NCBI RefSeq assembly: GCF_016656965.1
Contig: NZ_CP067977.1
Span: 1,302,001 to 1,366,000 of the forward strand
DNA: 64,000 nt
Direction of reading: 5' to 3'
Source: Brevundimonas vitisensis
GTDB taxonomy: Bacteria; Pseudomonadota; Alphaproteobacteria; Caulobacterales; Caulobacteraceae
In this document: positions 54,212 through 63,124 of the stretch, one piece after another
Position numbering within the stretch: the stretch's first letter is position 1
Layout: each line of letters starts with the position of its first letter
Notes under the pieces: model-generated
Told to the model about the DNA's origin: nothing
Database searches by the model: none
What the model saw: only the letters and a program-made list of their open reading frames with translations
Position numbers and translations under genes: made by a program

Positions 54212-55566
54212 CCACCGATCCGATCCGCTGGGCCTGGGCGGCAGGACTGCTGCTGGCATGGCTGGGGCTGATCGCCCTGATGGTCTTGCAGAAGCGGCGC
54301 GCGCGCCGCCCACTCCAGACGCCGACCGCAGACGGCTGGACCGTCGTGTTTGCCAGCCAGACCGGCTTTGCCGAGGAACTGGCGGTCATGACCGCCGAAA
54401 CCCTGCGCCAGGCGGGCAAGGTGGCCAACCTCATCTCGATTTCCGATGTCGACCTGAACGCTCTGAAGCAGGCTCGCCACCTTTTGTGGATCGTCAGCAC
54501 GACGGGCGAGGGCGATGCGCCCGACAGCGCCGCGCGCTTCGTGCGACAGGCCATGGCGGCACCGGCGGGTCTTGAGGGCGTGTCCTATGGCCTGCTGTCT
54601 CTGGGTGATCGCAGCTATCGCCAGTATTGCGGCTTCGGTCGGGCCCTGGACAGCTGGCTGCGGCGTTCGGGGGCCGAGGTGCTGTTTGACCCGGTCGAGG
54701 TCGACAACGGCGATCCAGGGGCCATCCGCCACTGGCAGCATCAGATCGGCCTGCTGACCGGCGGAACGACTGAGCCCGACTGGGCCCCGGCCGCTCTGGA
54801 TCGCTGGACGCTGATCGAGCGCCGCCTTCTCAACCCCGCCAGTCCGGGAGGCCAAGCCTGGCACCTGGCCTTCCAGCCGGTGGACGGCACCCCGGACTGG
54901 CAGGCTGGCGATATCGCCGAGATCGGTGTTCCCGTCGCCGCAGGTCAGGACCAGACGACCCTCGCCACGCGCGAATACTCCGTGGCTTCCCTGCCATCGG
55001 ACGGACGGATCGAGCTGTTGGTCCGATTGATGATGCGGCCCGACGGAACGCCGGGACTGGCCTCTGGCTGGCTGACGCAGCAGGCGGCGATCGGCGACGA
55101 GGTGGCGTTGCGGGTTCGGACCAACCGCGGATTCCATGGACCGCCGGCCGATGTGCCGCTGATCCTGATCGGAAATGGGACGGGCCTGGCGGGACTTCGG
55201 GCCCATCTGAAGACCCGGGCCCTGTCCCCGAACCGCGCCGAGACCTGGCTGCTGTTCGGGGAGCGGACATCGGCTCACGACGCCTTCTATGACGATGAAC
55301 TGACGGCCTGGCGGACATCGGGCATTCTGAGCCGCCTGGACCGGGCGTATTCGCGCGATCCGGGCGACGGTCGATATGTCCAGCATCTGGTCGCCGAACA
55401 GGCCGCCGAGATCGCCGCCTGGGTCGAGCGCGGAGCATTCATCCTGGTCTGCGGCAGCCTGGAAGGCATGGCCCTCGGCGTGAACGCCGCGCTGGAGGCG
55501 GCCCTGGCCCGCGAGCGCCTGATGGAACTGACCGAAACCGGCCGCTATCGCCGCGACGTCTACTGA
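54208..55566 (+). CDS. Membrane-anchored flavodoxin/ferredoxin-NADP reductase-type flavoprotein
   Basis: Diflavin reductase similar to sulfite reductase alpha or P450 reductase, 452 residues from a GTG overlapping the apbE stop. It has an N-terminal membrane helix (WAWAAGLLLAWLGLIALMVL), an FMN-binding flavodoxin domain (FASQTGFAEELAVMTAETL, STTGEGDAPDSAARF, SLGDRSYRQYCGFG), an FAD site (TREYSVASLP) and a NADPH domain (LILIGNGTGLAGLRAHL, LLFGERTSAHDAFY). It would bring NADPH electrons to the PepSY/DUF2271 membrane module. No sulfite reductase hemoprotein gene is adjacent. Confidence 0.9.
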   Translation: MTTDPIRWAWAAGLLLAWLGLIALMVLQKRRARRPLQTPTADGWTVVFASQTGFAEELAVMTAETLRQAGKVANLISISDVDLNALKQARHLLWIVSTTGEGDAPDSAARFVRQAMAAPAGLEGVSYGLLSLGDRSYRQYCGFGRALDSWLRRSGAEVLFDPVEVDNGDPGAIRHWQHQIGLLTGGTTEPDWAPAALDRWTLIERRLLNPASPGGQAWHLAFQPVDGTPDWQAGDIAEIGVPVAAGQDQTTLATREYSVASLPSDGRIELLVRLMMRPDGTPGLASGWLTQQAAIGDEVALRVRTNRGFHGPPADVPLILIGNGTGLAGLRAHLKTRALSPNRAETWLLFGERTSAHDAFYDDELTAWRTSGILSRLDRAYSRDPGDGRYVQHLVAEQAAEIAAWVERGAFILVCGSLEGMALGVNAALEAALARERLMELTETGRYRRDVY

Positions 55567-55597
55567 CGCCACCGCCCATCGGCATTGAAGGCCATAC

Positions 55598-57496
55598 TCA
55601 GGATGTCTCGCTCGACCGAGCAAGCGCCTGAAGCAGACTGGGCCCATAGCGGTCCAGCTTTCCGGCTCCGACGCCGGCGATATGGGCCAGCGCCGCCATG
55701 TCGCGCGGGCGACGGATCGCGATGTCCAGCAAGGTCTTGTCCTGGAAGATCACATAGGGCGGCACATGCTGTTCGGCAGCGCGCTCGCGCCGCCAGGCCC
55801 GCAGAGCTTCGAACACGGCACGGGCATCGGCATCCATTGCATCCAGCGCCACATTGCGTCCGTCGCGCGAACGCTGGCGGGGATTGCCGGACCGGCTCGA
55901 CGCATCAAAGACACGCGGGGCGCGGCGAGTGTGGATGGTCCGCTGGCCCCGATAGACGGCCCGGACGGCCTCGGCTTCGCCCAGCTGCAGCAAAGGCTTC
56001 CCCTCATTGGCATCCTCGACCAGCAGGCCCTCAAACAAGAGGTGGTCGATGATCTCGCGCCAGCCGTCAGGCGAGATGTCCCGGCCGATCGCCCAGGTCG
56101 ACAGGGCAGCCTCGTCAGCGCGGACGTCCTTGGTCTTGCCCAGCAGGTGATCGATCACCCGGGTTCGGCCAAACCGTTCGCCCAGGCGCTGCACGGCGGC
56201 CAGGGCCTTCTGCGCCGCCACCGTCGTGTCGCTGAGGGTCGGGGGGTCCATACACAGGTCGCAAACGCCGCACACATCGGCGCTCGCCTCGCCGAAATAA
56301 CGCCGCACGGCCTGGGGCCGGCAGGTCGCGCCGTCCAGCATGGCGAACAGCTGACGCGCCTTGCGCACCTGCACAGCCTTGACCTCCTCGACCATCGGGC
56401 GGCTGTCCAGCCGCTTCAGGCTCCAGGCGATGTCGGATGGACCGTACAGGGTGATTCCGTCCGCCGGCTCGCCGTCCCGCCCGGCCCGGCCGATCTCCTG
56501 CCAATAGGCTTCGATCGAGGCGGGAGGATCGGCATGGATGACGAAACGCACGTCCGGCTTGTCCACCCCCATGCCAAAGGCGATGGTCGCCACCATCACA
56601 GCCCCGTCTTCTGCCAGAAAACGCTCCAGACGCCGGTCACGGGCTCGGGCGTCAAATCCGGCGTGGTAGGCGATGGCGTTGACCCCTGCGGCCACCAGGG
56701 TGTCGGCCACGCGCTCGCAGCCATCGCGCGACCCGCAATAGACGACGCCTGATCGGCCCCGGCGTTCCAGCACCAGTTCGGTGACCCGGGCATCGGTGCG
56801 GGCTCGTGAACCGTTCACCTTGCGCTCGGCACTCAGCTGCAGGTTTGGCCGGGCAAAGCTGTCGACGAAGACCCGCGCCCCCTCCAGCCGCAGCGAAGCC
56901 AGGATGTCCTCACGCGTTCGGGCATCGGCCGTGGCCGTGACCGCGATGCGCGGCACGCCCGGAAACAGGTCGCGAAGACGGCCCAGGGCGCGATAGTCGG
57001 GCCGGAAATCGTGCCCCCACTGACTGACGCAATGGGCCTCGTCGATGGCGATCAACGACAGCGGCAGGTTCGCCAACCGGTCGATCAGGTGGGGCTGGGC
57101 CAGACCTTCGGGCGACACGTACAAAAGGTCCAGATCGCCCGCCGCCGCCTGACGCCAGATGGCCGATCGGTCGTCCATCGACAGGCTGGAATCGAGACGG
57201 GCTGCGGCCACGCCCTGCTGCCTCAAGGCTTCGACCTGATCGGTCATCAGGGCGATCAGCGGCGAGACCACCAGCCCAAGGCCGGGCCGCAGCAGGGCCG
57301 GGATCTGATAGCAGACACTCTTTCCGCCCCCGGTCGGCAACACCGCCAGCGCATCGCGTCCGGCCAGGACCTCGGCGATGACCTCGGCCTGCAGTCCGCG
57401 AAAGTCGGAATGCCCCCAGATCCGCTCCAGCGTCGCCCGCGCCTGTGTCAGCGGATCCGGGGCGAGCGGATCGATGGAAACTGAGTCGGTCGGCAT
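55598..57496 (-). CDS. recQ: ATP-dependent DNA helicase RecQ
   Basis: 3'-5' helicase of DNA repair, 632 residues. Walker A is LAVLPTGGGKSVCYQIPALL, and the DEAH box is IAIDEAHCVSQWGHDFRPDY. Motif VI lies in QEIGRAGRDGEPADG, the zinc site is CRPQAVRRYFGEASADVCGV with CDLC, and a C-terminal HRDC domain begins near residue 545 (VFEALRAWRRERAAEQHVPP). It is convergent with the flavoprotein gene, 31 bp apart. Its neighbours are unrelated, so it is probably a single-gene unit. Confidence 0.96.
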   Translation of the reverse strand: MPTDSVSIDPLAPDPLTQARATLERIWGHSDFRGLQAEVIAEVLAGRDALAVLPTGGGKSVCYQIPALLRPGLGLVVSPLIALMTDQVEALRQQGVAAARLDSSLSMDDRSAIWRQAAAGDLDLLYVSPEGLAQPHLIDRLANLPLSLIAIDEAHCVSQWGHDFRPDYRALGRLRDLFPGVPRIAVTATADARTREDILASLRLEGARVFVDSFARPNLQLSAERKVNGSRARTDARVTELVLERRGRSGVVYCGSRDGCERVADTLVAAGVNAIAYHAGFDARARDRRLERFLAEDGAVMVATIAFGMGVDKPDVRFVIHADPPASIEAYWQEIGRAGRDGEPADGITLYGPSDIAWSLKRLDSRPMVEEVKAVQVRKARQLFAMLDGATCRPQAVRRYFGEASADVCGVCDLCMDPPTLSDTTVAAQKALAAVQRLGERFGRTRVIDHLLGKTKDVRADEAALSTWAIGRDISPDGWREIIDHLLFEGLLVEDANEGKPLLQLGEAEAVRAVYRGQRTIHTRRAPRVFDASSRSGNPRQRSRDGRNVALDAMDADARAVFEALRAWRRERAAEQHVPPYVIFQDKTLLDIAIRRPRDMAALAHIAGVGAGKLDRYGPSLLQALARSSETS

Positions 57497-57565
57497 GGGC
57501 GGCTTTTGCCTGAATCGCCGTCGGCTGGCGAGGGGCAGGCTTGGCCGCTCAAGCCCAGCCCTGGG

Positions 57566-58009
57566 TCAGCTCCCCCGGCCCGAGGTCATATAGGCCTGCA
57601 GGCTGGGCCAGGTTTGCGACTGCGGCGATCGATCCCCACCGCAAGCCACCGCCTGCATATAGTCGAAGAAGTTGGAGCGGCCGATGTCATCCCACGGGGC
57701 CTCTGGTTCGTCGAACTGATCGATCAGGGCTCCATCCGGGCCGTATTCGCTGGCTCCCAGAAACCGGACCTGTCTGGCACTGCACCGAAAGGCATAGCTG
57801 TCGACCACATGGCTGAGGTCGCCGGGATTGGCAGGGGCCTTGCGAACGCGCGCGATCCGCATGGTCGTGACGCCATCCACCACGGCGATACTGTCGACAT
57901 CGGCCAGATAGGCCGTCGTGTTATTGCTGGAGAACAGGTGCCAATCCTCTGCAATCGCGCTGGTGCCCACTGCAGAAAAAACGGCCAGAGCGGCCAACAG
58001 GGTCTTCAT
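57566..58009 (-). CDS. Exported surface-adhesin-E-like small protein
   Basis: A 147-residue protein starting MKTLLAALAVFSAVGTSAIA, a clear signal peptide, with GGAGGAGAC upstream of the ATG at 58009. The mature part (WHLFSSNNTTAYLADVDSIA, MRIARVRKAPANP, VDSYAFRCSARQVRFLGAS) matches the pattern of the surface-adhesin protein E family of small periplasmic proteins. Two Cys residues may form a disulfide. Function in this group is unknown. The longer in-frame start at 58093 is rejected because it lacks a ribosome site. Confidence 0.72.
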   Translation of the reverse strand: MKTLLAALAVFSAVGTSAIAEDWHLFSSNNTTAYLADVDSIAVVDGVTTMRIARVRKAPANPGDLSHVVDSYAFRCSARQVRFLGASEYGPDGALIDQFDEPEAPWDDIGRSNFFDYMQAVACGGDRSPQSQTWPSLQAYMTSGRGS

Positions 58010-58121
58010 CGTAAGTCTCCTCCCCCGGAAAGCGACAAGCCCGTATGATCCTCCGCTCACGCCGTTTTGCAAGTGGTCGGGTCGTCGCGACATCGCCGCG
58101 ATTGGGGCCTAATCTGGGCTC

Positions 58122-58997
58122 ATGACCCTCCGCTTTCTTCTGGCCCTTTTCGTTCTGTTCGCGGCCGGGACCGCCCAGGCCCAGGTCGCACCTTTCCGGT
58201 CGGACCGGATCGTGGTGGAGGTGCAGGGTCGCGGCCCTGATGTCATCCTGATCCCCGGCCTGGCCTCGACTGCGGAGGTCTGGCGCCGGACGGCGGACCG
58301 ACTGGACGATCGCTACCGCGTGCATCTGGTGTCGGTCCGGGGGTTCGGTGACCTGCCGGTCGGAGCCAATCAGTCAGGCGCGATCAGCGGACCGGTGGCG
58401 GGCGAGGTCCGTCGCTATATCGCCAGCCAGGGCCTGAGCCGCCCCGCTCTGATCGGTCATTCCATGGGCGGTCAGATCGCCTTGAGAATCGCGGCCGATG
58501 CCCGCGATGGCGTGGGCCGGGTCATGGTGGTGGATGCCTCGCCCTTCTTTCCGGCCCTGGTCAATCCGGGGGCTACGGTCGGCGATATCGAACCGATTGC
58601 CCAGATCGCCTATCAGGCCCTGATTTTCTTTGGCGATCAGGCCTTGGTTGATCGTGGACGCGCCCTTAGGCTGGAACTGGGCAACGCTTCGGAGGCCCTG
58701 TTCAACGGCATGGGGTGGCAGGGCGGCGACCGCCGGGTACTGGCGCGGGGCCTGTATGAGGTGATGACTCTGGATCTGAGGCACCGGCTGCCCGACATCA
58801 CGGCACCGGTGACCGTCGTCTATGGCTGGAGCCGGGACGACCGCTCGCCCCGCCGCGACATCGACCGGCTGTTGCGCGCCGCCTATTCCACCCTGCGCCG
58901 CCCTGCCCGGTTCGAACCCATCGAGGGGGCCGAGCATATGGTGATGATCGATCAGCCGACGCGCTTCATGGCCGCTGTGGAACGCTTTCTCGCCTAG
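58122..58997 (+). CDS. Exported alpha/beta-hydrolase
   Basis: Hydrolase of 291 residues with a signal peptide (FLLALFVLFAAGTAQAQ), so periplasmic or secreted. The nucleophile Ser is in LIGHSMGGQIAL (GxSxG), the oxyanion region is ILIPGLASTAEVWRR and the catalytic His is in EGAEHMVMIDQP. Acid residue and specificity are not clear; lipase, esterase or peptidase activity is possible. It ends in a repeat that separates it from the convergent lysA. Confidence 0.88.
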   Translation: MTLRFLLALFVLFAAGTAQAQVAPFRSDRIVVEVQGRGPDVILIPGLASTAEVWRRTADRLDDRYRVHLVSVRGFGDLPVGANQSGAISGPVAGEVRRYIASQGLSRPALIGHSMGGQIALRIAADARDGVGRVMVVDASPFFPALVNPGATVGDIEPIAQIAYQALIFFGDQALVDRGRALRLELGNASEALFNGMGWQGGDRRVLARGLYEVMTLDLRHRLPDITAPVTVVYGWSRDDRSPRRDIDRLLRAAYSTLRRPARFEPIEGAEHMVMIDQPTRFMAAVERFLA

Positions 58998-59121
58998 AGC
59001 CTGATCGGTTGAGGTGGAATCGCTTCGCGATTCCGCCGATGCCGTGAATCAGGCTCCAGCATTGATCCTGGAGCGAAGATCTGGGTTCGGATGCGATCGC
59101 ATCCGAACCGATTTCGCTCTA
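58997..59121. repeat. Multi-hairpin intergenic repeat between convergent genes
   Basis: A 9-bp outer stem, GAGCCTGAT (58997-59005) with ATCAGGCTC (59048-59056), encloses GGAATCGC-TTC-GCGATTCC (59016-59034). A second structure is a 26-bp perfect palindrome at 59084-59109 (GGTTCGGATGCGA and its complement), bracketed by AGCGAA and TTCGCT. The repeat begins on the last base of one stop codon and runs into the lysA stop. It probably serves as a terminator in both directions. Confidence 0.85.
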
Positions 59122-60393
59122 GAGCCAGTAGGCCTTGAGCTCTCGCGACAGCATCTCCTCATACGACGGACGGCGGCGCGTAATGGCATAGCGATCCTGC
59201 TGGACCAGCACCTCGGGCACCAGGGGGCGGCTGTTGTACTCGCCGGCCATCACGGCTCCATAGGCCCCGGCTCCGCGAAACACGACCAGGTCTCCGGCCT
59301 GCAAGGGCGGCAAGGAGCGGTCACGGGCAAAGGTGTCGCCCGTCTCGCAAACCGGCCCCACGACGTCATGGAGCACGGGGTCGCCTGGCCGGGTCCGCAC
59401 CGGCTCGATCTCGTGGAAGGCGTCATAAAGGGCCGGACGCATCAGGTCGTTCATGGCGGCATCCAGCACCAGGAACCGCCGCCCGTCCGACCGCTCGTTG
59501 ACCTGGATCACACGGCTCAACAGCAGTCCGGCATTGGCGGCCAGAAGGCGCCCGGGCTCAAAGGCCGCCTCGACACCCAGGCCGTCCAGAACCTCTGCTG
59601 CCATGGCGACATAGTCGGTCGGCGCGGGGGTAGCGGCCATGCCGTGATAGGGCACGCCCAGACCGCCCCCAAGGTCCAGCCGTTCGACGGGCATTCCCTG
59701 GGCTCGCAGCGCCAGCGTCATGTCGCGCAACACGCCAAAGGCCGACCGCAGCGGGTCCAGCGTGGTGATCTGGCTGCCGATGTGACAGGCCAGACCGACA
59801 GGACGGACATGAGGCGAAGCTGCGGCGCGCGCATAGAGATCCAGCGCCTCACTCACCGGAACGCCGAACTTGTCGCCCGATCCGCCGGTGGTGATCTTGG
59901 CATGCCCACCCGCGCCGACGTTCGGATTCACCCGGATGGCAATGTCCGCGCGCACGCCAAGGCCCGCCGCCACGACGATCAGCCGCTCCAGCTCGACGGC
60001 CGATTCGACATTGATCTGGCGAACGCCAGTCTTGATGGCAAAGGCCAGTTCGGCATCGGTCTTGCCCACGCCGGACAGGATGATCCGGTCGGCAGGCACG
60101 CCGGCGGCCAGGGCCCGGCGCATCTCGCCTTCCGACACAGTATCGGCGCCGCAACCCATCCGGGCCAGGGTGGCCAGGACCGACAGATTGCTGTTCGCCT
60201 TGACCGCAAAGGCGATCAACGCCTCACCCAGCGCCGGACGGTGCGCGGCCACAGCATCACGCATCAGGCCATAGTGCCGCTCCAGCGTGGCGGTGGAATA
60301 CACATAGACCGGCGTGCCGACGTCTTCGGCTATGGCTTCCAGCGAGACGGCCTCAGCGTGCAAGGCCCCGTCGCGAACGTCGAAATGATTCAT
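59119..60393 (-). CDS. lysA: Diaminopimelate decarboxylase
   Basis: PLP enzyme that makes lysine from meso-diaminopimelate. The 424 residues have the PLP Lys65 (IAFAVKANSNLSVLATLARM), CHIGSQI, the glycine-rich phosphate site LDLGGGLGVPYHG, EPGRLLAANAGLLLSRV and the catalytic Cys in GPVCETGDTFA. It follows lptM by a 4-base overlap in the argH-lptM-lysA order common in alphaproteobacteria. Its stop codon is inside the downstream multi-hairpin repeat. Confidence 0.97.
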   Translation of the reverse strand: MNHFDVRDGALHAEAVSLEAIAEDVGTPVYVYSTATLERHYGLMRDAVAAHRPALGEALIAFAVKANSNLSVLATLARMGCGADTVSEGEMRRALAAGVPADRIILSGVGKTDAELAFAIKTGVRQINVESAVELERLIVVAAGLGVRADIAIRVNPNVGAGGHAKITTGGSGDKFGVPVSEALDLYARAAASPHVRPVGLACHIGSQITTLDPLRSAFGVLRDMTLALRAQGMPVERLDLGGGLGVPYHGMAATPAPTDYVAMAAEVLDGLGVEAAFEPGRLLAANAGLLLSRVIQVNERSDGRRFLVLDAAMNDLMRPALYDAFHEIEPVRTRPGDPVLHDVVGPVCETGDTFARDRSLPPLQAGDLVVFRGAGAYGAVMAGEYNSRPLVPEVLVQQDRYAITRRRPSYEEMLSRELKAYWL

Positions 60394-60626
60394 CCTTGGT
60401 TGGGCGTCGCGCCCGAACCGCCATAGGGGCTGGACGGCCCCCCATCGATCGGCACCTGGCTGTTGGGCCGGTTCTGCGTCGCCGGTTCGGGCAGGTCCTC
60501 GGCATTGCTGCTGCGCATGCCGCGCTCGGTGCGGCGCTCGGGCGCTTCCAGATCGGCCATGCGACCGCAGGCGGCGGTCCCGGCCAGGATCAGGAGAACG
60601 GCGCTGAGGGGGAGGAGCTTGCTCAT
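60390..60626 (-). CDS. lptM: LptM-like small lipoprotein
   Basis: A 78-residue lipoprotein between argH and lysA. The signal peptide [19 protein letters not shown] ends in a usable lipobox with lipidated Cys. The mature part is short, polar and Pro/Ser/Gly-rich without predicted fold. Start at 60626 overlaps the argH stop by ATGA. LptM (YifL) proteins upstream of lysA assist maturation of the LPS transporter LptD in enterobacteria. The position and size match, but sequence similarity is limited to the lipobox region. Confidence 0.8.
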   Translation of the reverse strand: MSKLLPLSAVLLILAGTAACGRMADLEAPERRTERGMRSSNAEDLPEPATQNRPNSQVPIDGGPSSPYGGSGATPNQG

Positions 60627-62047
60627 GACAGACGCGACTTCCATTCGGCGATACGCGCGCGGACCTGCTCCGGCGCCGTGCCGCCGAAACTCTGGCGACT
60701 GGCGCAGGAAGCCTCAGGGGTCAGCACCTTGTAAACCTCTGACGTGATGCCGGGCTCCAAAGCCTGCAGTTCGGCCAGGGGCAGTTGCGACAGGTCCACA
60801 CCCAGGCCCTCGGCCCGCTTCACCGCATGGCCGGTCACATGGTGCGCCTTGCGGAACGGCAGGTTCAGTTCCCTGACCAGCCAGTCGGCCAGATCCGTGG
60901 CGGTGGAAAAGCCCGATCCGGCCGCTACTCGCATTCGTTCCGTGTTCGGAATCAGGGCCGCAACCATGGCCGTCATGGCCCCTGTCGCCAGGTCCAGCGC
61001 ATCGAACGCCTGGAACACCGGCGGCTTGTCCTCCTGCATGTCCTTGGAATAGGCCAGCGGCAGGCCCTTCATGACCGTGGACAGGGCGACGAAGGCCCCC
61101 ATGACCCGGCCGGCCTTGGCCCGCACCAGTTCGGCCGCATCCGGATTGCGCTTCTGCGGCATGATCGACGAACCCGTCGTCAGGTCGTCGGGCAGGGTGA
61201 CGAAGCCGAACTGCGGCGTCATCCAGATCACAATCTCCTCGGCCAGCCGCGACAGATGCCCGGCGCAGATCGAGGCAGCGGCCAGGGTCTCCAGCGCGAA
61301 ATCGCGATCGGACACGGCGTCCAGGCTGTTGCCCATGGGCCGGTCGAAACCCAGCTCGGCGGCCGTGGCGTGGCGATTGATCGGAAAGGGCGAGCCGGCC
61401 AGGGCGGCGGCACCCAGCGGGTTCTCGTTCATCCGCGCGCGGGCGTCGGCAAAACGAGAAACGTCCCGGCCGAACATCTCCACATAGGCCATCAGATGAT
61501 GACCCAGCGTCACCGGCTGGGCGGGTTGCAGGTGCGTGAAACCGGGCATCAGGTCCGCCGCATGGTCGGCAGCCCGGGCCAGCAGAGCCCGTTGCAGTCC
61601 CTGCAACTGTTCGATCGTGCGGTCGCAGGCATCGCGGACCCACAGGCGGAAGTCGGTGGCCACCTGATCGTTACGGCTGCGGGCCGTGTGGAGACGACCT
61701 GACGGTTCGCCGATCAGCTCGGACAGCCGGGCCTCCACATTCATGTGGATGTCCTCGAACGCGTCGCGGAAGGGAAAGCGGCCCTCCCGGATTTCGGCCT
61801 CGATCGTGTCCAGGCCCGACAGGATGGCTTGAGCATCCGATCCGGTCAGAATGCCCGTCGCGGCCAGCATGCGGCAATGAGCCCGTGAGCCCCGCAGATC
61901 CTGTTCCCACAGGCGTTGATCGACGCCGATGGAGACGTTGATCGCCTGCATAATTTCACTGGGCTTGGCGTTGAAGCGTCCACCCCATAGTGTCTGTCCC
62001 TTGGGACCGTCCGTTTCGGGCGAAGCAGGATCGGATGTCTGGGGCAT
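60623..62047 (-). CDS. argH: Argininosuccinate lyase
   Basis: Last enzyme of arginine biosynthesis, 474 residues from the ATG at 62047. It starts with a short polar extension before [20 protein letters not shown]. Motifs include [20 protein letters not shown], the catalytic His region [19 protein letters not shown] and the fumarase/lyase signature [15 protein letters not shown]. It is followed by lptM and lysA. Its start codon overlaps the start codon of the divergent tlpA-like gene on the other strand, so each promoter must lie inside the other gene if both starts are right. Confidence 0.96.
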   Translation of the reverse strand: MPQTSDPASPETDGPKGQTLWGGRFNAKPSEIMQAINVSIGVDQRLWEQDLRGSRAHCRMLAATGILTGSDAQAILSGLDTIEAEIREGRFPFRDAFEDIHMNVEARLSELIGEPSGRLHTARSRNDQVATDFRLWVRDACDRTIEQLQGLQRALLARAADHAADLMPGFTHLQPAQPVTLGHHLMAYVEMFGRDVSRFADARARMNENPLGAAALAGSPFPINRHATAAELGFDRPMGNSLDAVSDRDFALETLAAASICAGHLSRLAEEIVIWMTPQFGFVTLPDDLTTGSSIMPQKRNPDAAELVRAKAGRVMGAFVALSTVMKGLPLAYSKDMQEDKPPVFQAFDALDLATGAMTAMVAALIPNTERMRVAAGSGFSTATDLADWLVRELNLPFRKAHHVTGHAVKRAEGLGVDLSQLPLAELQALEPGITSEVYKVLTPEASCASRQSFGGTAPEQVRARIAEWKSRLS

Positions 62048-62675
62048 GGGGGGCTCGAAACGAGGCGGCTGGATGGTGGCGGCGGGGATGGCGCTGATCG
62101 TTTTGATCGGGGCCGGGGCCGGGTCGCTATACGCCATGAAAGCCGGGCCGTTCAAAGACTCCGCGCCTGCGGCAACGGAAAAGAGCGCTCTTTCCCGCTA
62201 TGCGGTGGGGTCTCTGGCGCGTCTGGAGACGCCCGCGGCCCTGACCACAGCGCCGGAACATGGGTTCAAGGACCGCAATGGTGCCGATGTCCGCTTCTCG
62301 GATTTCCGGGGCAAGGTGGTGGTGGTCAACCTGTGGGCCATGTGGTGCGCGCCCTGCCGCACGGAAATGCCCACCCTGGCGCGCCTTGCTCAGGTTTATG
62401 AAGGGACCGACCTGATCGTCCTGCCGGTCAATGTCGATGCCACGCCGGACGCCATCGCCGATGCCAGAAGCTTCATCGACGTGCACGAGCCGCTGCCGAT
62501 GTACAGCGATCCCGCCTTCCAGCTGCCCTTCCTCTTCCCCGGTGCCGGCAAGATGCCTCAGACGATCCTGCTGGATCGCCAGGGGCGGATTCGGGCGTCG
62601 TTTTCGGGCGAGGCAGACTGGGCCAGCGCCGAGGCGCGGGCCCTGGTCGATGCCGTCCTGGCCGAGGAAGGTTAA
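62046..62675 (+). CDS. TlpA-like membrane-anchored thioredoxin
   Basis: Thiol-disulfide oxidoreductase with an N-terminal membrane helix ([20 protein letters not shown]) and a periplasmic thioredoxin domain with the redox site [14 protein letters not shown]. Residues [14 protein letters not shown] carry the cis-Pro loop. The start is placed at the ATG at 62046 (209 residues), with 62073 as alternative. The likely job is cytochrome c or copper-site maturation. The start overlaps the divergent argH start, which is unusual and may mean that the 62073 ATG is used. Confidence 0.9.
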   Translation: MGGSKRGGWMVAAGMALIVLIGAGAGSLYAMKAGPFKDSAPAATEKSALSRYAVGSLARLETPAALTTAPEHGFKDRNGADVRFSDFRGKVVVVNLWAMWCAPCRTEMPTLARLAQVYEGTDLIVLPVNVDATPDAIADARSFIDVHEPLPMYSDPAFQLPFLFPGAGKMPQTILLDRQGRIRASFSGEADWASAEARALVDAVLAEEG

Positions 62676-62678
62676 GCC

Positions 62679-63008
62679 TTACTGGCGGGTGTCGGTCGCG
62701 GGATCGACGGCACCCGGCCGCCCTTCGGCCGCAGCTTCGGCCTGATTGGTTTCCAGGCGATCCGCCAGATCGCCGGCGCCTTCTTCGACTGCCTGAGCGG
62801 CCTTCATGGCACCCGATTCGATGACCTCGCCGGCCTGGGCCGCGCCCGCCTGGAGGTCGTTGCCGACTTCCGAGGCCACCGCGCCGGTCTCGGCCGCCGC
62901 CTCATTGGTCTCGGCCTGAACTTCGTCTTGCTCAGCCTCGGTGCAGGCCACCAGGCCCAGCGACATAGCCACGGCGACGGCCATCAGGGTGCGGGGACGA
63001 AAGGTCAT
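62679..63008 (-). CDS. Small Ala/Glu-rich lipoprotein
   Basis: A 109-residue lipoprotein with signal peptide and lipobox MAVAVAMSLGLVACTEAE. The rest is low-complexity and helical, rich in Ala, Glu and Gly (AQAGEVIESGAMKAAQAVEE), resembling small apolipoprotein-like or LEA-like bacterial lipoproteins. It probably lies on the periplasmic face of the outer membrane. Function is unknown. It is convergent with the tlpA-like gene, ending 4 bp from it. Confidence 0.75.
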   Translation of the reverse strand: MTFRPRTLMAVAVAMSLGLVACTEAEQDEVQAETNEAAAETGAVASEVGNDLQAGAAQAGEVIESGAMKAAQAVEEGAGDLADRLETNQAEAAAEGRPGAVDPATDTRQ

Positions 63009-63124
63009 GATGCGATCTCGCTGAAGGTTCGGAGTTAAGCCAACAACGCCGATCCTTCCGCACGGTTGCAGGGCAGCACCTGCCAAAGGGTCACCCCCTG
63101 CCCGTCCGGGCCCTTGTGCCTCCG

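Noticed and set aside
54208..55566. Assimilatory sulfite reductase flavoprotein subunit
   Set aside because: It has a membrane anchor and is embedded in the PepSY/ApbE cluster, with no hemoprotein subunit or other cysteine-pathway gene beside it.
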